The notes: generated by a model not told the origin, from the sequence alone. Shown: positions 1 to 13,613, counted from the stretch's first letter. The stretch: DNA of 64,000 nt from Sisyra terminalis (GCA_958496175.1 OY292275.1:46515701-46579700); one strand, 5' to 3'. Made by a program: numbers and translations.

Positions 1-1863
1 ATAAATAACGAACTTTACAGTGTTTATGTAAGAAAACGATTAAAAATTGGCAATAAAAATGTGTTCATTGAACTTGGATTTCTTGAAATTTAGTATAGCG
101 TTATTTATTTAGGACGATAAGTTAATCAACTTATTATGATTTGAATTTTTTTTTCTTAATTTCCTTTTGATCTTTGTATTAATACAAAAATAAATTATGA
201 TTATTTATAGAACTGAAAATTACACACCAATGTTTCAATCGGCAAGATAAGATACTTAAGTAAATAAACAGAATATCAGTTGTGTATATTTAAACGAAAT
301 TAAAATTTAAGAAACAAAAGTCAAATACCGATCAATTGATTCATTCATTCACAAAAAGTTCTTCGAAAATTCCTCATAAACCTCTTTGACATCTCCCCGA
401 AGAATATCAGATTTCAACTTGAGAAATTCAATGGACAAAAAATATTTAAAAATTCAATGATATTTATGTGAGAAAATAAGACAAATATTTTCTAAAAGTA
501 AATATTATAATATATGAAAATTAAAATGATAACTGTTGATTTTTTTTTTTGAGAATAAATTTACTGTAATTTTTCAAACGACAACGGTTATTACAATTAA
601 AAAAAGTGTTATTATTCCGTGAAATAACCATGAAAATAAGAATTATGTTCTTTGCAATGTTCTATAATTGGAAAAATTTTCATTCTTTTGAAAAGCAACC
701 GAAAGATAAATAAAGTAAAAGTTCGAAGAAATTGAATCATACATTAGTAATGTTATTTCAAAGAACTAAGAGAAACGCATTGTATAATTGGAAAAATTTG
801 AATACTAAAAATGTTTGCCTAATTCCTTCCTTTAGGATCGTATAAGTAGATAGTAAGTTCTGGTCATAGAAAATTATAAATATACCATTAAATGTTTGTA
901 TTAGATTCTTTTGCATTCCAAAAGTACCAAAAAAAAAGAGCCCAAATGCATTTATACTGTTTAAAATATTTCCATATATTAAAATTATTTTGGTTTCTAA
1001 TGCATTGATAGGTAATTTGCTTGAGCTAATAATTCTCATAATAATAATACCAATGGGTATATGAAAACAAAAGGTGAAATAAAAATAACCATAAATTATT
1101 CAGTGAGAACAAAATATTTTCTATGTTCCAATTATTTTGGAAAAATCGTTTCTTGTGGCTTTTACCTATGAAAAATCGTGACTTCGTGATATCTATTCGT
1201 CTTTAATAGATAGGAATACCGATGAAAAAAGGATAATCAAGCAATACATACTTGTAAGTATTACTTAGATTTTAAAGATACCTTAATAAGTAATCAAATT
1301 AAAAAAAAGTAATCTATAGATGATTGTTGATTTAATTCTGTAGGGACTTATAAACTTCATTGGGGATGAGGGTCAAATTTTCTCAAAAAATGAATAGATC
1401 AACAAAAAAAAGTATCGGTTATACTTCTGATTTTAGATAGTATTGCTATTTTCGAAAAATAAATAAATGATAAATAAATTATCATTTTTTTCGAAATTGA
1501 AAATTGGTAAAGTTTCATCATTTTCGAATGCTATTAAGTAAATGAGTGGTAAGGGCTTGTAGGCTGCAACCTACTCAGCCTAGTCTGTAAATCTGACCTT
1601 GATCGATTTCTTAAGCAATTGCAATTTTTTACAAATAGTAACCATGTAAGCCCATATGGTTCTACAGGTGTTATGCAACTGACGATTGTGTATATTGCAA
1701 GCTTAATAATATAATGGCTTTAACCCCGAATAGATGAATGTGCATTGTATATTTCTTATAAGGGAAAACAAATGGAGTTCCATTTTTCACCTATTCAAGA
1801 TTAAATTACTATTTTATTAAGCATCTAGTTTGTTTATAACATATAGGTTCATAAGGTTTAGAT
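1..1863. other. No gene seen
   Basis: AT-rich DNA with homopolymer runs and short frames only. No splice-supported exon, RNA gene or clear repeat boundary recognised. Confidence 0.6.
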
Positions 1864-2265
1864 CAGGGGTGATCAACCTGCGGGCCGCATGAGGCCTACC
1901 TTAATCATTTTTCTGGTTCGCAAGATTCATCCCACTTTCTGTTATTATTATTTACTGTCACTTTATAAGTACTAAGGTCTTTAGCGACTTCAGGGCTTTA
2001 TATACATCCGTATTCAAGAAATATCGAAATTTTAATTGATACGAGAGTCGAATCCGAAGGTCATTTAAACCACTTGGCCACCAGTAGGCTCATCACACTT
2101 TTATAAAGTATATGTTTTTATAATGACCAAATTAGTGAACATCAATATATTAAAAATGTCTACAGTTTTAAATCTAATATGGAAAATTGGATATAAACTC
2201 ATATATATGGTCCACGGAGTTATGATGCATTTCCAAAGTGGCCCGTCGTTCTTGGGAATTTATCA
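1864..2265. mobile_element. Degraded hAT-like element interrupted by a SINE
   Basis: The left end CAGGGGTGATCAACC and the following GCGGGCCGCATGAGGCC are typical of hAT-family termini. AAAGTGGCCCG near 2237 fits the opposite subterminal region. The SINE at 1942-2090 lies inside. The right terminus is too eroded to place, and no target duplication is seen. Confidence 0.45.
1942..2090 (-). repeat. tRNA-derived SINE, copy 1
   Basis: On the - strand it reads TGGTGGCCAAGTGGTTTAAA (degenerate A box) then GGATTCGACTC (B box), then the family body with an ATTTCTTGAATAC-like segment and a GTGACAGTAAATAATAA tail. The same order is found in the copies at 7990, 10291, 14341 and 49478. Confidence 0.65.
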
Positions 2266-3070
2266 ACTTCTTGTGATACATATACTAAGATGGTTATAGC
2301 TAAAAGAATTATTCAATAACATGACTACCTTATTCTTTAAAATGGATGGGATTTTCCATGGTCAGGGAAATATGAAATCAATAAATTTCATTGGGTCGGG
2401 GTAAAAGTCAGGGAAGTTGCAAAAAAATCTTGAAATTCTTAATTTCTTTATAATTTAGTACTTAGATCAGAAAAAATATTGATATCGTAGTAAATAAGCG
2501 TACTAACGAAAGAAATTAAACCTATTTAAAATTACCTGTACGAAGAATAAGTTCAATAGAATATAATATACAAAAAACCACCACGTTATTGATTTTATTT
2601 TAAAGTCTTTTTCTCAAAATTTATCAACATCTTTAGTCGATTTTTTTTTTATAAATTTACTAAAACGGGAATGTAGTAAACTTTGGTTTGAAAAGCTTAC
2701 TCATTTATATTGAAAGAAAAACGGAACCACCTGATGGAAGATTTTTCCATTAAAAAAGTTTTGCAAGGAGCAAAAAATAGAGATTTAATATTGAAGTTTC
2801 AACGAAGAGTTTCATTAAGTATTCACTGTTTTAATTATAAAGTTCATATCCTAGCTTTAATCGACAAAGATTAAATTGTGTAAGCATTAATGTATTTGCA
2901 ACGTTTTGTCGACTACTTACCAACTTCGATTTAACAATATTCATAGAATCTTAATTATTACCTTTTGCTTATTATTAGCATAAGTTTTCAGTGAAAAATA
3001 AGTTGAGTAAAACGATATTAGGTTAATATTTTGGTGGCTCTTTTGCCTAATTAGTTGATAATTATTTATA

Positions 3071-3589
3071 CACCTATCCCCCGATTTACACTGAAGATAG
3101 GTTCCAGACAAATCCATGTAAAATGAAATCTTTGATTTTCCTATATAAAACCGTGTAAAACGAAAAAAACTGCGCAATTAAGTCATTTATTCAAATAGAA
3201 CAAGAGTAAAACATATTCAGAGACTTTAAACTAGGTATAGTTTGCCCAAAAAAATGGCGTGATGTCGTAGTGAACTTTTTCTAAAAATGCAAAACAAAAA
3301 TAGAAACGAAAAATTTTTCAAAAAGTACCTGCTGAAACTTAACAAATTCAGGTATGTTCGAAATGTATTCGCTATCACTTTGAAGAACTATCAGAAAGGG
3401 GAATCCCTTGTTATTGCAATCAGTGTTGCCAAATGAAAGAAACTCAAAAATAATTTCAACATATGTATTGTGGATATGATTATGTAATCAAAAATACATT
3501 TTTAAAATTTTTTCGAATTTCATTAGTTTATGAACCGTGTAAAAGCGAAATCGTGTAAAACGAGTATCGTGTAAATCGGAGGATAGGTG
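3071..3589. mobile_element. TA-flanked MITE (519 bp)
   Basis: The terminal inverted repeats CACCTATCCCCCGATTTACA and its complement are flanked by TA on both sides (3069-3070, 3590-3591), the Tc1/mariner-type target. No transposase is encoded. The subterminal sequence is rich in GTGTAAAACGA-type words. Confidence 0.65.
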
Positions 3590-3620
3590 TATTCCCTTCT
3601 TTTAGAAATATATATATTTT

Positions 3621-4097
3621 TTTAATTTTTGTACAACACGTTTTATTGGTTTTTCGACTTCTTCAGGTATTATTATATTAGTACTTAAGAAGTCGGGAAA
3701 CCGATGAAACGTGTTGTACAAAAATTAAAAAAAAATCTAAATAAAGGGATTACACCTATCCCCCGATTTACACGATACTCGTTTTACACGATTTCGCTTT
3801 TACACGGTTCATAAACTAATGAAATTCGGAAAATTTCTAAAAATGTATTTTTGGTTACATAATCATATCCACAATACATATGTTAAAATTATTTTGAGTT
3901 TATTTATGAACCGTGTAAAAGCGAAATCGTGTAAAACGAGTATCGTGTAAATCGGGAGATAGGTGTATTCCCTTCTTTTAGAATTTTTTTTAATTTTTGT
4001 ACCACATGTTTTATTGGTTTTTCGACTTCTTCAGGTATTGTTATTATATTAGTACTTAAGAAGTCGGGAAACCAATGAAACGTGTTGCACAAAAATG
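3621..4097. repeat. Duplicated hairpin repeat with motif-like stem
   Basis: Two hairpins (about 3621-3730 and 3988-4097) have arms containing TTTTTGTACAACACGTTTTA and its complement. Each includes AAGAAGTCGGGAAACC followed by ATGAAACGTGTTG, a decayed version of the CTGANGA/GAAAC motif seen at 25.8, 26.3, 40.8, 42.5 and 54.8 kb. Confidence 0.5.
3753..3965. mobile_element. Shorter copy of the same TA-flanked MITE (213 bp)
   Basis: It has the same TIRs and TA flanks (3751-3752, 3966-3967) as the copy at 3071. The right part and the DNA following it (3905-4097) repeat 3530-3735, so a MITE-plus-hairpin unit has been tandemly duplicated with a period of about 375 bp. Confidence 0.6.
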
Positions 4098-7000
4098 AAA
4101 AATTCCTTAAATAATGAGAATATAAATCATAAATATTAGGTTAGATTAATAATTTTATATGTGGAATCGTCGAAAAAAATTAAAAACCGTTTAATTTTGG
4201 AAACTGATTTTTAATGTGTTTTATAGAGAAAAAAAATTAATCATAAGCTATGAGCAAATATAACTATGAGGCCAAAAAAAAGATACATTATATCAATTTT
4301 ATAATATGTTAGTTGGTCGGATACTTAATTACTTTGAGCATCTTTGACTTATTGTTAGATATGTTCGAGACAAAGTTGCATCAAGACTTTAATTAATGCA
4401 ATTAACCACATCAATATCATTAGCACAACATTAATATCCCGCGTATAATTACTTAGCTAGAACTTTAATAATTAACAATTGAACAAAACTTGTTAATCGA
4501 CCAAAACTTGATAATGACATCATATTAGGCGCCCGTCCATTAGGTCCCTGTAAAATGGGAGTATTTATTGCTGTACATTGTTAAGAAAGTGGCGATATTG
4601 CAATGAAATTCGGTTGTTTGAATTGACTTGGATGAAAATTAATGTCCGACAATTGGAAAAAGCAAAGTGCGACGAGAACTTCCCTTTTAACGCGCCTTCA
4701 CACGCAGGAGTCTTTTCTGTGCCGTAAAAAATTTGTATTGTTCCCAATTTTGATTTATCAATCATAATTCATTTAATAAATCTCTCATATTCATCGGGAT
4801 TCTTTTTGATTAGGTCGTTTTGTCAAATGATTTATTCAAAATTTACTATCATATATTAAATCAAACGAAATTGATTTGTTGATTATTCAAAACGGAAGCA
4901 GTCGAGGCCACGTTTAATTCGGCAGTGTGATTTTTTTCCATTCCTGGTTCACTACTATGATGGAATCTTTAAAATAACATCACGCCGAATGTTGTTTATA
5001 TGTAATATTATTTGATATTAGTTTGTTTTATGCGCAATTTAATTGTGTTAGGTTTTAATACTATGTGAGACAATTAGCTTGAAGAAAAAAAAGATTACGC
5101 TTTGAAGAAAAACGGGTTAGTTATGACTGGAGCCAAGTCAAGAGTCTGAACAAATCTAGGGTCATCATTATCATTCAAGGTCTTCGTGTGGAATATTCAA
5201 CGAGAAATACCATAATATGGTCAAGTTTAATAACAAGAAAATGTTTTAAACCATACAATAAATAGGTAAAGAATTTCAACGGTCAGACTACATTTTTCAA
5301 AAATAATCAATCGTTTCGTTAAAAGAAAAATAACTTTAACGTTGGTAAAATATCTACCATTATAGATATGTATACCTATCTTCTATATTAGAAAAGTTCT
5401 TAGAGCTTTTAACTACAAAATTTATTATTATCAATTCAATAATAATACAATCTTGTTTAAAAATATAGTTATAATTGTCGAGACATAAAAACATTGCTGT
5501 TAAAACTTTTTTTTTTAAATGTATTTTACTCATTTTCACAAATGAATATCGCAAAAATATCACCAATAAATTTAAAATTTATGCTGGTTAACAGTCAATA
5601 TTTAATTTAATTTTTATTTAAATAATAATTCAATCGTTTTGTCCAATCGATAACAATTCAAAATCAAATCGTTTTATCTTAATTCTCTTAACAAAGAAGA
5701 TAATCCAAATCGCTTGTGAATTCATTTTCTCGCAATGAAATTACATCATCTTCCAAAATCGATTAATTATCAGTTCACGAAATCCTTGAACCCGCAATAT
5801 TTTTTTCGAAAAAGTCAATCATAAATCCAAAACTCTCCCCCGTCCTCGTCTACAACTGTATCTATAAATAGTAAGCAAAGTATATCACTGTGATATCGAT
5901 CCTTGTTATAAAAAATAATCATTAATCATTAAAAATTATAGACTTAGTTTGTGTTAAAAAAATATTTAATTTATTTAGGCAACATTAACTCGTGTCTTCT
6001 GGAATCTTTAATTTCTGTATTGGTTTTTGGAAATGGGATGTATTTGCATTAATTTTATTTTATTATAGTGGAGCCCCTGGGTTACGTAATTTTTGATTGA
6101 AAGTAAATGTATCTTCATAATTTATTGAAATAATCTTAAATCATTTAGCTTCTAGAGTATGTGTAAAGCATTTTTACTACCACTGTTTTAAAACGATTAA
6201 CAGTAAGACGGATGAATAGAAATACCCGCCATATGGGTGGTGGAAATTTTTCCTCAATTTAATGCTTGGTTTTTTACTGTAACTGCCAAATATGTTACGA
6301 AAATTGTCAAAATAATTAGAGTTTAATTTTGCTTGAATCCTTTTGCTTTGGGAAATTGTTTTAATTTAAATCGATTATATGGCATTAAAAGAATTCAACA
6401 AAATATGCTTACCATTTTTTTTACAATTCTGTAAGGTGTTAACTTATTTTGGCATTACAGTAAAGTGTCTAACGGTCAGGGAAATTTTCAAAATCAAGGA
6501 ATTTCAATAGCTTAGGAAAGTTTACAAAATTTATGGGATTTGTTAATTTCTTTATAATTTGATTGGAAAAAATGTAGATATTATATAGCACCTATGCTTT
6601 GTATATGAATAAAAAATAGCCTTATAGCCTTTAATCATGAATTTTTGGCATAAATAAGGTCAGGGAAAATAACTAAGGTAAAACTGGAAAATCAGGGAAT
6701 TTGTGTTGAAGAAAAAAACTAAATATTTTGTTCTAGAAAGATCCCATGGGCGAGTTATGGCTTAGTAAAGGCCTTGTGAGTTATGTCCATGGTTCCTCTT
6801 CTTCATTTTCTTCGTATTATAGTAATAGTACTTAAAATTTAGTCAAACGATTTAATAGTACTGACTACGCGATTTTTTGATAAAATTTTTCCATTCATTA
6901 AAAATAAATTTCAAAAAGGCACATTATATTGATAAATGTCGACCTATAGACGGAATATGTAACTCGGAATTTTAATTTTTTCCTTTTTTTTTTTCAAGTT

Positions 7001-7458
7001 TTATATAGTTTTCTTGATACATTAAGAATTGGTGACCTCTACTATGAAAACCTTAGTTGGGAATTCTAAATTTATTTATAGAATTTTAATCATTTAAAAG
7101 AGTGTTGATGTTTACACTACTGATAATTTAAAATGTTTTTTTTTTCGTTATAGAAATACGTATTTCCTGAATTGATCTAAACTGTAGAATCTGTAGATCT
7201 ATCTTCTATAAGAATATTAAAAACTCAATGAGTAATAATTTACTTTACATAATTTCCTAAAGTGTCCTCAGTTAAACTTACAATATTTTTTTCTTCAAAT
7301 TAATTTACTGTCGCTTTAGCGTAGTAGTTCCCACTGGAAATGGTATAATCTCTAATAGGTACTAAAATATTCAAGGGGAGAACAAATAAGAGGAGAGTTA
7401 AGAAAGATTGTGGTGTTATTTGTTATGGCTAGGAAATGCATATAATGGACTATTTTCA
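4098..7458. other. No gene seen; weak repeat traces
   Basis: AT-rich DNA. Words such as GTCAGGGAAATTTTCAAAAT near 6475-6700 also occur near 2355-2470 and 13,529-13,560, which points to an old dispersed family. The 62-68 codon frames in this area have no coding character. Confidence 0.55.
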
Positions 7459-7890
7459 AGCTGACCACAGACTTAGAAACCCTGGAATTATCAGAGAGTT
7501 CAATTCAATCTTGAAATTTCATGGAATTAAAAAAAATATCTAGGAATTTTAAGAATTTTAAACCATTTCTTATCTTTAAAATCATGCAAATTATTCGTCC
7601 GAAGAATAAATGTAGCGAGTTGGGTCAAGATCGGTTGAGAACTATAAGAGTTATCCTGATGACAAGGCCAGCTATATTACATGTTTATAAATTTCTTTAT
7701 CAATCATATTTTTGGAATCTATTCCACTGATTAATACATGGGATGGAAAAACTAGATCAAAATTTCACCATGAGGACAAATACAATAGTTTTAAATCATG
7801 GAAAAGTATAAAAAATATCCAGGAAAACCTGGAATTACCTGGAAAATTATTATCAGGGAATTTTAAAATTATTTTTCTGTGGTCACCTGT
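7459..7890 (+). repeat. Dispersed repeat (CTGGAATTATCAG family), copy 1
   Basis: It shares ordered blocks with 44,840-45,005 and 50,396-50,660: an ACCCTGGAATTATCAG-like start, TTTTAAACCATTTC, TCATCTTTAAAACC, and GATCGGTTGAGAACTATAAG followed by AGTTATCCTGATG. Open frames here (69 and 85 codons) are incidental. The family is probably a non-autonomous hAT-like element. Confidence 0.5.
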
Positions 7891-7989
7891 ACTTTGTGGA
7901 AGGAGGCTGTTGGATTCTTTTTCTTCGAAAAAAAGAGAAGTTGTAACCCCTTTCTTTACAAATGTATAAGATTATTTAAATTTCAGTTA

Positions 7990-8142
7990 GCCTACTGGTG
8001 GCCGAGTGGTCTAAGTGGCTGCTCCAAAACTGGTAGGTGTTGAGTTTGATCCTTGAATCGAGCAAATTTTCATTATTTCTCGATTTGGATTTTTATTAAT
8101 CCTAAAGTGGCTAAAGCGACGGTAAATAGCAATTTAAAAAAA
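7990..8142 (+). repeat. tRNA-derived SINE, copy 2 (best preserved)
   Basis: TGGTGGCCGAGTGGTCTAAG resembles the A box of a tRNA-Ser/Leu type gene. GAGTTTGATCC is a decayed B box. The 3' body ends GCGACGGTAAATAGCAATTT. A 7-bp target duplication TCAGTTA flanks it (7983-7989 and 8143-8149), which supports retroposition. Confidence 0.75.
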
Positions 8143-10290
8143 TCAGTTAATCTCGTTATGGGATGGGTTTGACTCCAAAATGCATTGATTACAAAGCTGT
8201 CATCGAATGGCTATCTAAAATTATTTTTTCATTAATGCATTGTTACCGAAATTTTCTTTTTTCAAACAACCATAAACCAATTTCTTTTTTATTGTGTTCA
8301 AAGGAAACTATCCCATTTTACGTTGTTATTTGGCAAATAATCGCAAAACTATTACCGAAATTGTTTTGATCTCAATTACCTTTGAAATTAAAACGAAATT
8401 TTTTTGCCATTACATCCGATTAATTTGAAAGTTTCTCTTCTAACCGATTATCGTTAATACTTCCATTTTAATTTTACTATTGTAATCTCTAACCAGTTTC
8501 GAAGAAGAAAAAAAAGAGAGCCGAATCGGTTCATGAGTGTATAAACAAATTTTAATTGAAAAGACCGAAAATGACTCACTCGAAAAATCTATTAGAACAA
8601 TTTTCAATTACTCATATTTTTTTCCTAAGACTAATCATTTTAAAATCTTTCACTAATGTGTGACCCTCAAAATATGACCTACACTATAAATTTGTAGTGT
8701 AATCGCTGCGGAATGGAATCTATAGTGGTGGATATCTTTTAGGTTCAAATTACGATTAATGTGCATATAATCGTTGGCACATTTTTCGTTTTGTTTAATG
8801 TCCTTTGCCTATGTGAAGGAAATTGTTTTCAAATGGTATAATAATTGTATCAGTTTTACTTTGATTCAATTTCTTGCGTGGATTTTATTGTTTTTTTTTA
8901 TTTGAAATATCAAATGTATTCAAGTTATGAATGCCACACGTGCAAATTGCACGTGTATAGCGTCGATATATAATCCATTTTGTAAACCATATAAGATGGT
9001 CAATTATTACCTTCTTAACTAATTTTATTTAACAAAAAGTGATTACTTATTTAAATTTTTCTTTACACTAATTTTTTTTCAATTTAGGTCAAGGTTAATT
9101 GCGTTTTTAATTCAATATTTAAATACAAATTCCTTTTAAGATTTTTTTTTGGTGAAGTGGTTTTTTTTTTTTGTTCTTATATTCTTAAAATACGCAAAAT
9201 GATGTCTTGCGTTTTTCTAAACAAGTTTTTAACATGTGGTAATTATCTCTTTAAATTTATATATGTAAGCATGAAACGTTTCAAGGAATTGTGAATTAGG
9301 CCAGGAAAATTGCAAAAGGGTTTGGTTTAATTTGCTGGAGGCAAAAATTTTTTTCTTTGGCTATTTTTTTTTTAAATTCCAATCTTATTTTGAGAAGTTA
9401 CAAGTAAACTTTACGATAAAATAAATTCTTAGAGGGGTTCTCCTGTGTAAGAGTATGTTTTTTAAGCTTTTTTTTGAGGATCCATGAAAAAGATAGAACT
9501 TTATATAAGATAGAACAAGTTTGAAAACACAGTTTTGAGAAAAACGCTTTTAAAGTTTCTTATATGGTTAAAATTATAATAACTTCTGTATCTTTGTAAC
9601 GACTGTACATTTATAACGATTTCCAATTTTACAAAAATCACTTTGTCACCATTTTCTAGACACAATAAGGAAGTAATTTATGCAAAAAAAAAACGATTTT
9701 ATACACCCATGATACGGGAAAACCCCCTTAAAATAACAAGTTTTTCATCGAAATTTGAACCAAGTTATAAGTTTTGAATATTTGATACATTTCAAAGTAT
9801 AATTTCATTTATGAAATCGAAATGGGAAATTTTTTTGTTTCCACAATAAGATAATGGTTTAATTGACACTAATTACAATGTAGAAATTTCTGATTGTTTC
9901 GAACCTTGAAGACTTGACGTTGATTTTTGTGTGAGTGGTCTGTTGGAAGTTGGAAGAAAATTGTTTGATACGATCTAATTTAGCGTTCCAGCTAGAAAAT
10001 TACTCTCATAAAAGTATAAAGACATGGATATATTCTTCAGGCTATAATAAAGATGGTAATATTTTACATTGCGTATTTTACCAGTAAATTGGCTGATCAT
10101 TTACCAACGAAAACGATTTAGTTTAGATTTCTAATATAAGTTTCTAGAAATATATTAAAAAAAATAATGAACATTTATGTACAACTTGCTATATTTATAG
10201 TTTAACAAATTTAACTTCTGTTTTAGTGTTGAGTTCTTCATGGATATTAATCATACCTTTGTTTAATATTAATGCATCACTATAATAACT

Positions 10291-10440
10291 AGTACTGATG
10301 ACTTCTCTAAAACCGGTAGGTGTAGGGTTCGAATCTGATATCGAGCAAATTTTCCATAATTCTCAATTTACGGATTTTTATTAACAATAGAGTTGCTTTA
10401 GACCTTTATAGTTATAAAGTGTCGGTAAATAGCAATAAAA
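10291..10440 (+). repeat. tRNA-derived SINE, copy 3
   Basis: The A box is lost, but AAAACCGGTAGGTG, the B box GGTTCGAATCT, ATCGAGCAAATTTTC and the tail TGTCGGTAAATAGCAATAA match the family in order. Confidence 0.65.
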
Positions 10441-10669
10441 TAACGGTGTGTGTACTTATGTACGTACGTGAAAAGTTATACTTTTTGGAGTAGTTAAAAT
10501 GTTTTTAATCCACTGTCATAGCCTCTCCCGATAGTGCCTGAATTAGCACACCAGTTATTAACGGTTTGTGATAACAAAAATATGATACAATTATAAACAC
10601 AATTTGCTTTTAATATCAACATACGTAATAGGGAAATGTTTGTATGGCGGCAAATATAGAGGACAAAAA

Positions 10670-11345
10670 ATGTTAAGTTGTAAATACATCCTTGTGAGTA
10701 GAATACATGTGTAATAATTATTGTCTCAAATTTGAACTATCGTGTCATTAGTTTCAACTGTCATTTCGATTTCATTTAATTGCCAATGTTTGCCATTTGC
10801 AGTTGTGTCTAAGGTTGCTACTTTTTTGTGCAAATGAAGTAGGTATATCGGTTATTAAAGATAAAAAAAGTACATTGTGTTATAATAAAGTACGATTTAT
10901 TTTACTTTATCATTTTGCTTAAAAACATATTTGCATTACTCTGTGTAAATATCACTGTACAGCATCTTTACAGTATGTACCTATTTAAATTACTTTTCAT
11001 TTCTATTATACACAAAAATTCTTACAACCAGCCTTTTTTTGTTGTATATTTTACGTAAAATGGATCCCTGACAAATAAAATCGTGCGAAATAAGGTATTT
11101 TCGGCTACTTTATTTTTCTTATATAATATTGAGTACAATTGCCGTTAATAAGAGTACGCAAATAACCGTAAAGTACAAGTGGAAACCCTAAACAAATCCA
11201 TGTGAGTGAATTACAAATATAACAATTATTGTCTCAAACTTGAACTTGTCATTTCGATTGCCAATTTTTGCCATTTGTTAGTTGTGTCAGTGTTGGGCTG
11301 TGAATATTTTACGGAAAGTTATGAATTGCGTATTAATGTGGATAT
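10670..11345 (+). repeat. Two direct copies of a dispersed repeat
   Basis: 10670-10820 and 11190-11310 share ATTATTGTCTCAAA, TGTCATTTCGATT, TTGCCAATTTTTGCC (or close) and AGTTGTGTC in the same order. A third, partial copy lies at 41183-41272. A hAT MITE is inserted just after the second copy. Confidence 0.5.
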
Positions 11346-11353
11346 GTTTAGAC

Positions 11354-11621
11354 CAGTGATTCTTAACCTGGGTTCGAGCGAACCTCAGAGGTCGGTGAGT
11401 CAGTCTTGCGGGTTCGAAGGATACCTCGTTATAATGATTTTGTTCTTTGTTCTTAATGGCTTTGTTCATTTGATGCACCAATGTATAAGTATATACTTAT
11501 GTTTGGAAGTCTTGAAGAATTTGAGGAATCATATTTTATTTTTCTAATGTAGAAGATTTCGGTGAATGGCCATATAAAAACTGGTGGGGGTCAGTACCTC
11601 CGATAAGGTTAAGAACCACTG
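11354..11621. mobile_element. hAT-type MITE with perfect 8-bp target duplication
   Basis: TIRs CAGTGATTCTTAACC and GGTTAAGAACCACTG (14 of 15 matching) bound 268 bp. GTTTAGAC is duplicated on either side (11346-11353 and 11622-11629). The 8-bp duplication and the CAGNG terminus define hAT. A 113-codon frame across it is incidental. Confidence 0.85.
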
Positions 11622-12019
11622 GTTTAGACTGTAAAATTTAAACAGGTTTAGTTTTATGATGTCGATGGTTTAATGTAAAATATAAGCTGATGGTGATCGT
11701 CATTTTCCTGCAACTTATAAACTTCCTGTCCGACTCGGATAAATCCGGTGGTTCATTCCAGTTCCTTTTTCTCAAGATTTATAAAAGGTGATACATATAT
11801 TTATTCAATACTATTCAAACTGATTCACATTTCTAAATATTTCGGATGGGATCTTTTTTTATTCTAATGGAGCAACCTGTGTATTTCTTAAATTTTGCGT
11901 TTTTTCTACTAACAAACGAAAAATTTATGCTGGTGGTGAAATCGACTCGATACCGTGTTTAAGTCCTTTTAGTGCTACGCAAATCGGTCCCAAAAATCAA
12001 CCAGCTTTCACCCGTTTGA

Positions 12020-12690
12020 AGTTGTTTGCTGTACCACTTTCGAGCAACTTCATACTGTAGTCCTTTTCGTCACCTAGATTAAAAATTCGCTTTCATTATT
12101 TCATAACGCCGCAAAAGACGTATAACTTTAAAAAAAAGTAACAACTTTTTCATGGATGTTGATTTTTCGGTATTTAATGGCGTGAAAATGGCGTGGAAGT
12201 TTATTATAGTGGTATTTTTTCTTAAAATAAACATACTAATAACTGTTTTGTTAAACTGATGTATTGTCTTAGTTTTTGAATAATTTATTGGATGTCGAAA
12301 TTTGTAGTCTCTTCAGTAATTTAAAATATTCATGTATGGCCAATGGTTTTTGTTTTGGCATGGTGTGGTCCGTGTACGATTCTGTTGTTTCAGTTCCCCT
12401 TAGGTACTCAATCAAATTAGCTGAAACATTTTCATTTAAATTGACATGCCTGTTACATACGAATTCGCGAAAACAATTACAATTCAAATATAGCAAATCA
12501 ATGAGTCCAAAATTATTATAATATCATAATTAATATGAGTTGGTTTGAGGAACGCCATCCATTCGTATTCTATCATATTACACGTCGTCTCCGTTTTACC
12601 AGTCGAAACCGAACAATTGTGTCGATGATTAGTCATTAGCGGAACAAACTGGACATATGATTCATCTGAAATTTGTCTGATGTGCATATA
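12020..12690. other. GC-richer island with overlapping short open frames, function unknown
   Basis: The segment has frames of 67-81 codons on both strands and better base balance than the flanks, but no convincing splice sites, start context or recognisable motif. It might be a decayed gene fragment or an enhancer. Confidence 0.2.
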
Positions 12691-13613
12691 TGGTTTTATT
12701 TTATTTGCTCCTCTTCCCTATACCTATATTTGTTTCATTTGAGATCTCTTATCTGTTTGAAGAGTGTCATTAAATTAGTGCATATGTTTTTGATTTGATT
12801 ACATTTAAAAGTTTGCTTACACACCTAGTTTCTTCATGATGTTTGGACACGTTGGATTCTTGCAACCAGAACAACATTCTTATCAATGCATTCAATGCAG
12901 TTCTTCCCACTTGCTTTCTGTTCTATTTATAAAATGTGTTTAAATGCATTTTTTTCACAACAACTTATTGAACATCCCAAACAAATCGAGGTCAAAAAGG
13001 TCAATCTCTATCCTATTGTAATATTTTTTTTCAATCTTTTGTTGAATAGGAAAATTTATTGCAATGTTGAAATACGATATTTTTTGTTCTATACATTTTA
13101 AGTTCGTAAAATAACGTCTGAAAAGGTAATAGGTATTGATTAAAACAGGTGGTAAAATGAATATTAAGCACTTATTAAAAACAGACTGCCAAGAATGAAG
13201 GATGAACAGTTGGACAATTCCATTAAATTCTTCCATCCGTCCAAATTTGCTGAGTGTGGTTTTTTTGCTCATTTGTAAAAGCTGCTGAATTAAACCTGCA
13301 AAATCGTTCCAAATGTTGATTTTGATAATCGATTGTTGGAACCAGCTGAAAGATAAATGACTGATTTATTCAAGCACTTAAATTTTTAGACTTAAGTAAA
13401 TATCAGATAATCTTAACTTGTCAGCTAAAAAAAATCAATAGTAACATTTAAAAAGGTTTTTATGGAAAAAATAGAACTCATAATCGGTTAATTTTTTTAT
13501 TTAATCAATTATTTTATCCATATTTAGATAGAAAATCTGGAAAATCAGGGAATGTCAACGAATTTCATTGTATCAGAACAAAAATCAGGAAAAATGACAA
13601 AACAATTGAAAAA

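Noticed and set aside
7990..8060. Possible functional tRNA-Ser/Leu gene
   Set aside because: The acceptor stem does not close and the B box is mutated; the same body recurs at five other places, so it is a SINE.
11206..11547. 113-codon + strand frame
   Set aside because: It crosses the hAT MITE and its target duplication; composition and position show it is incidental.
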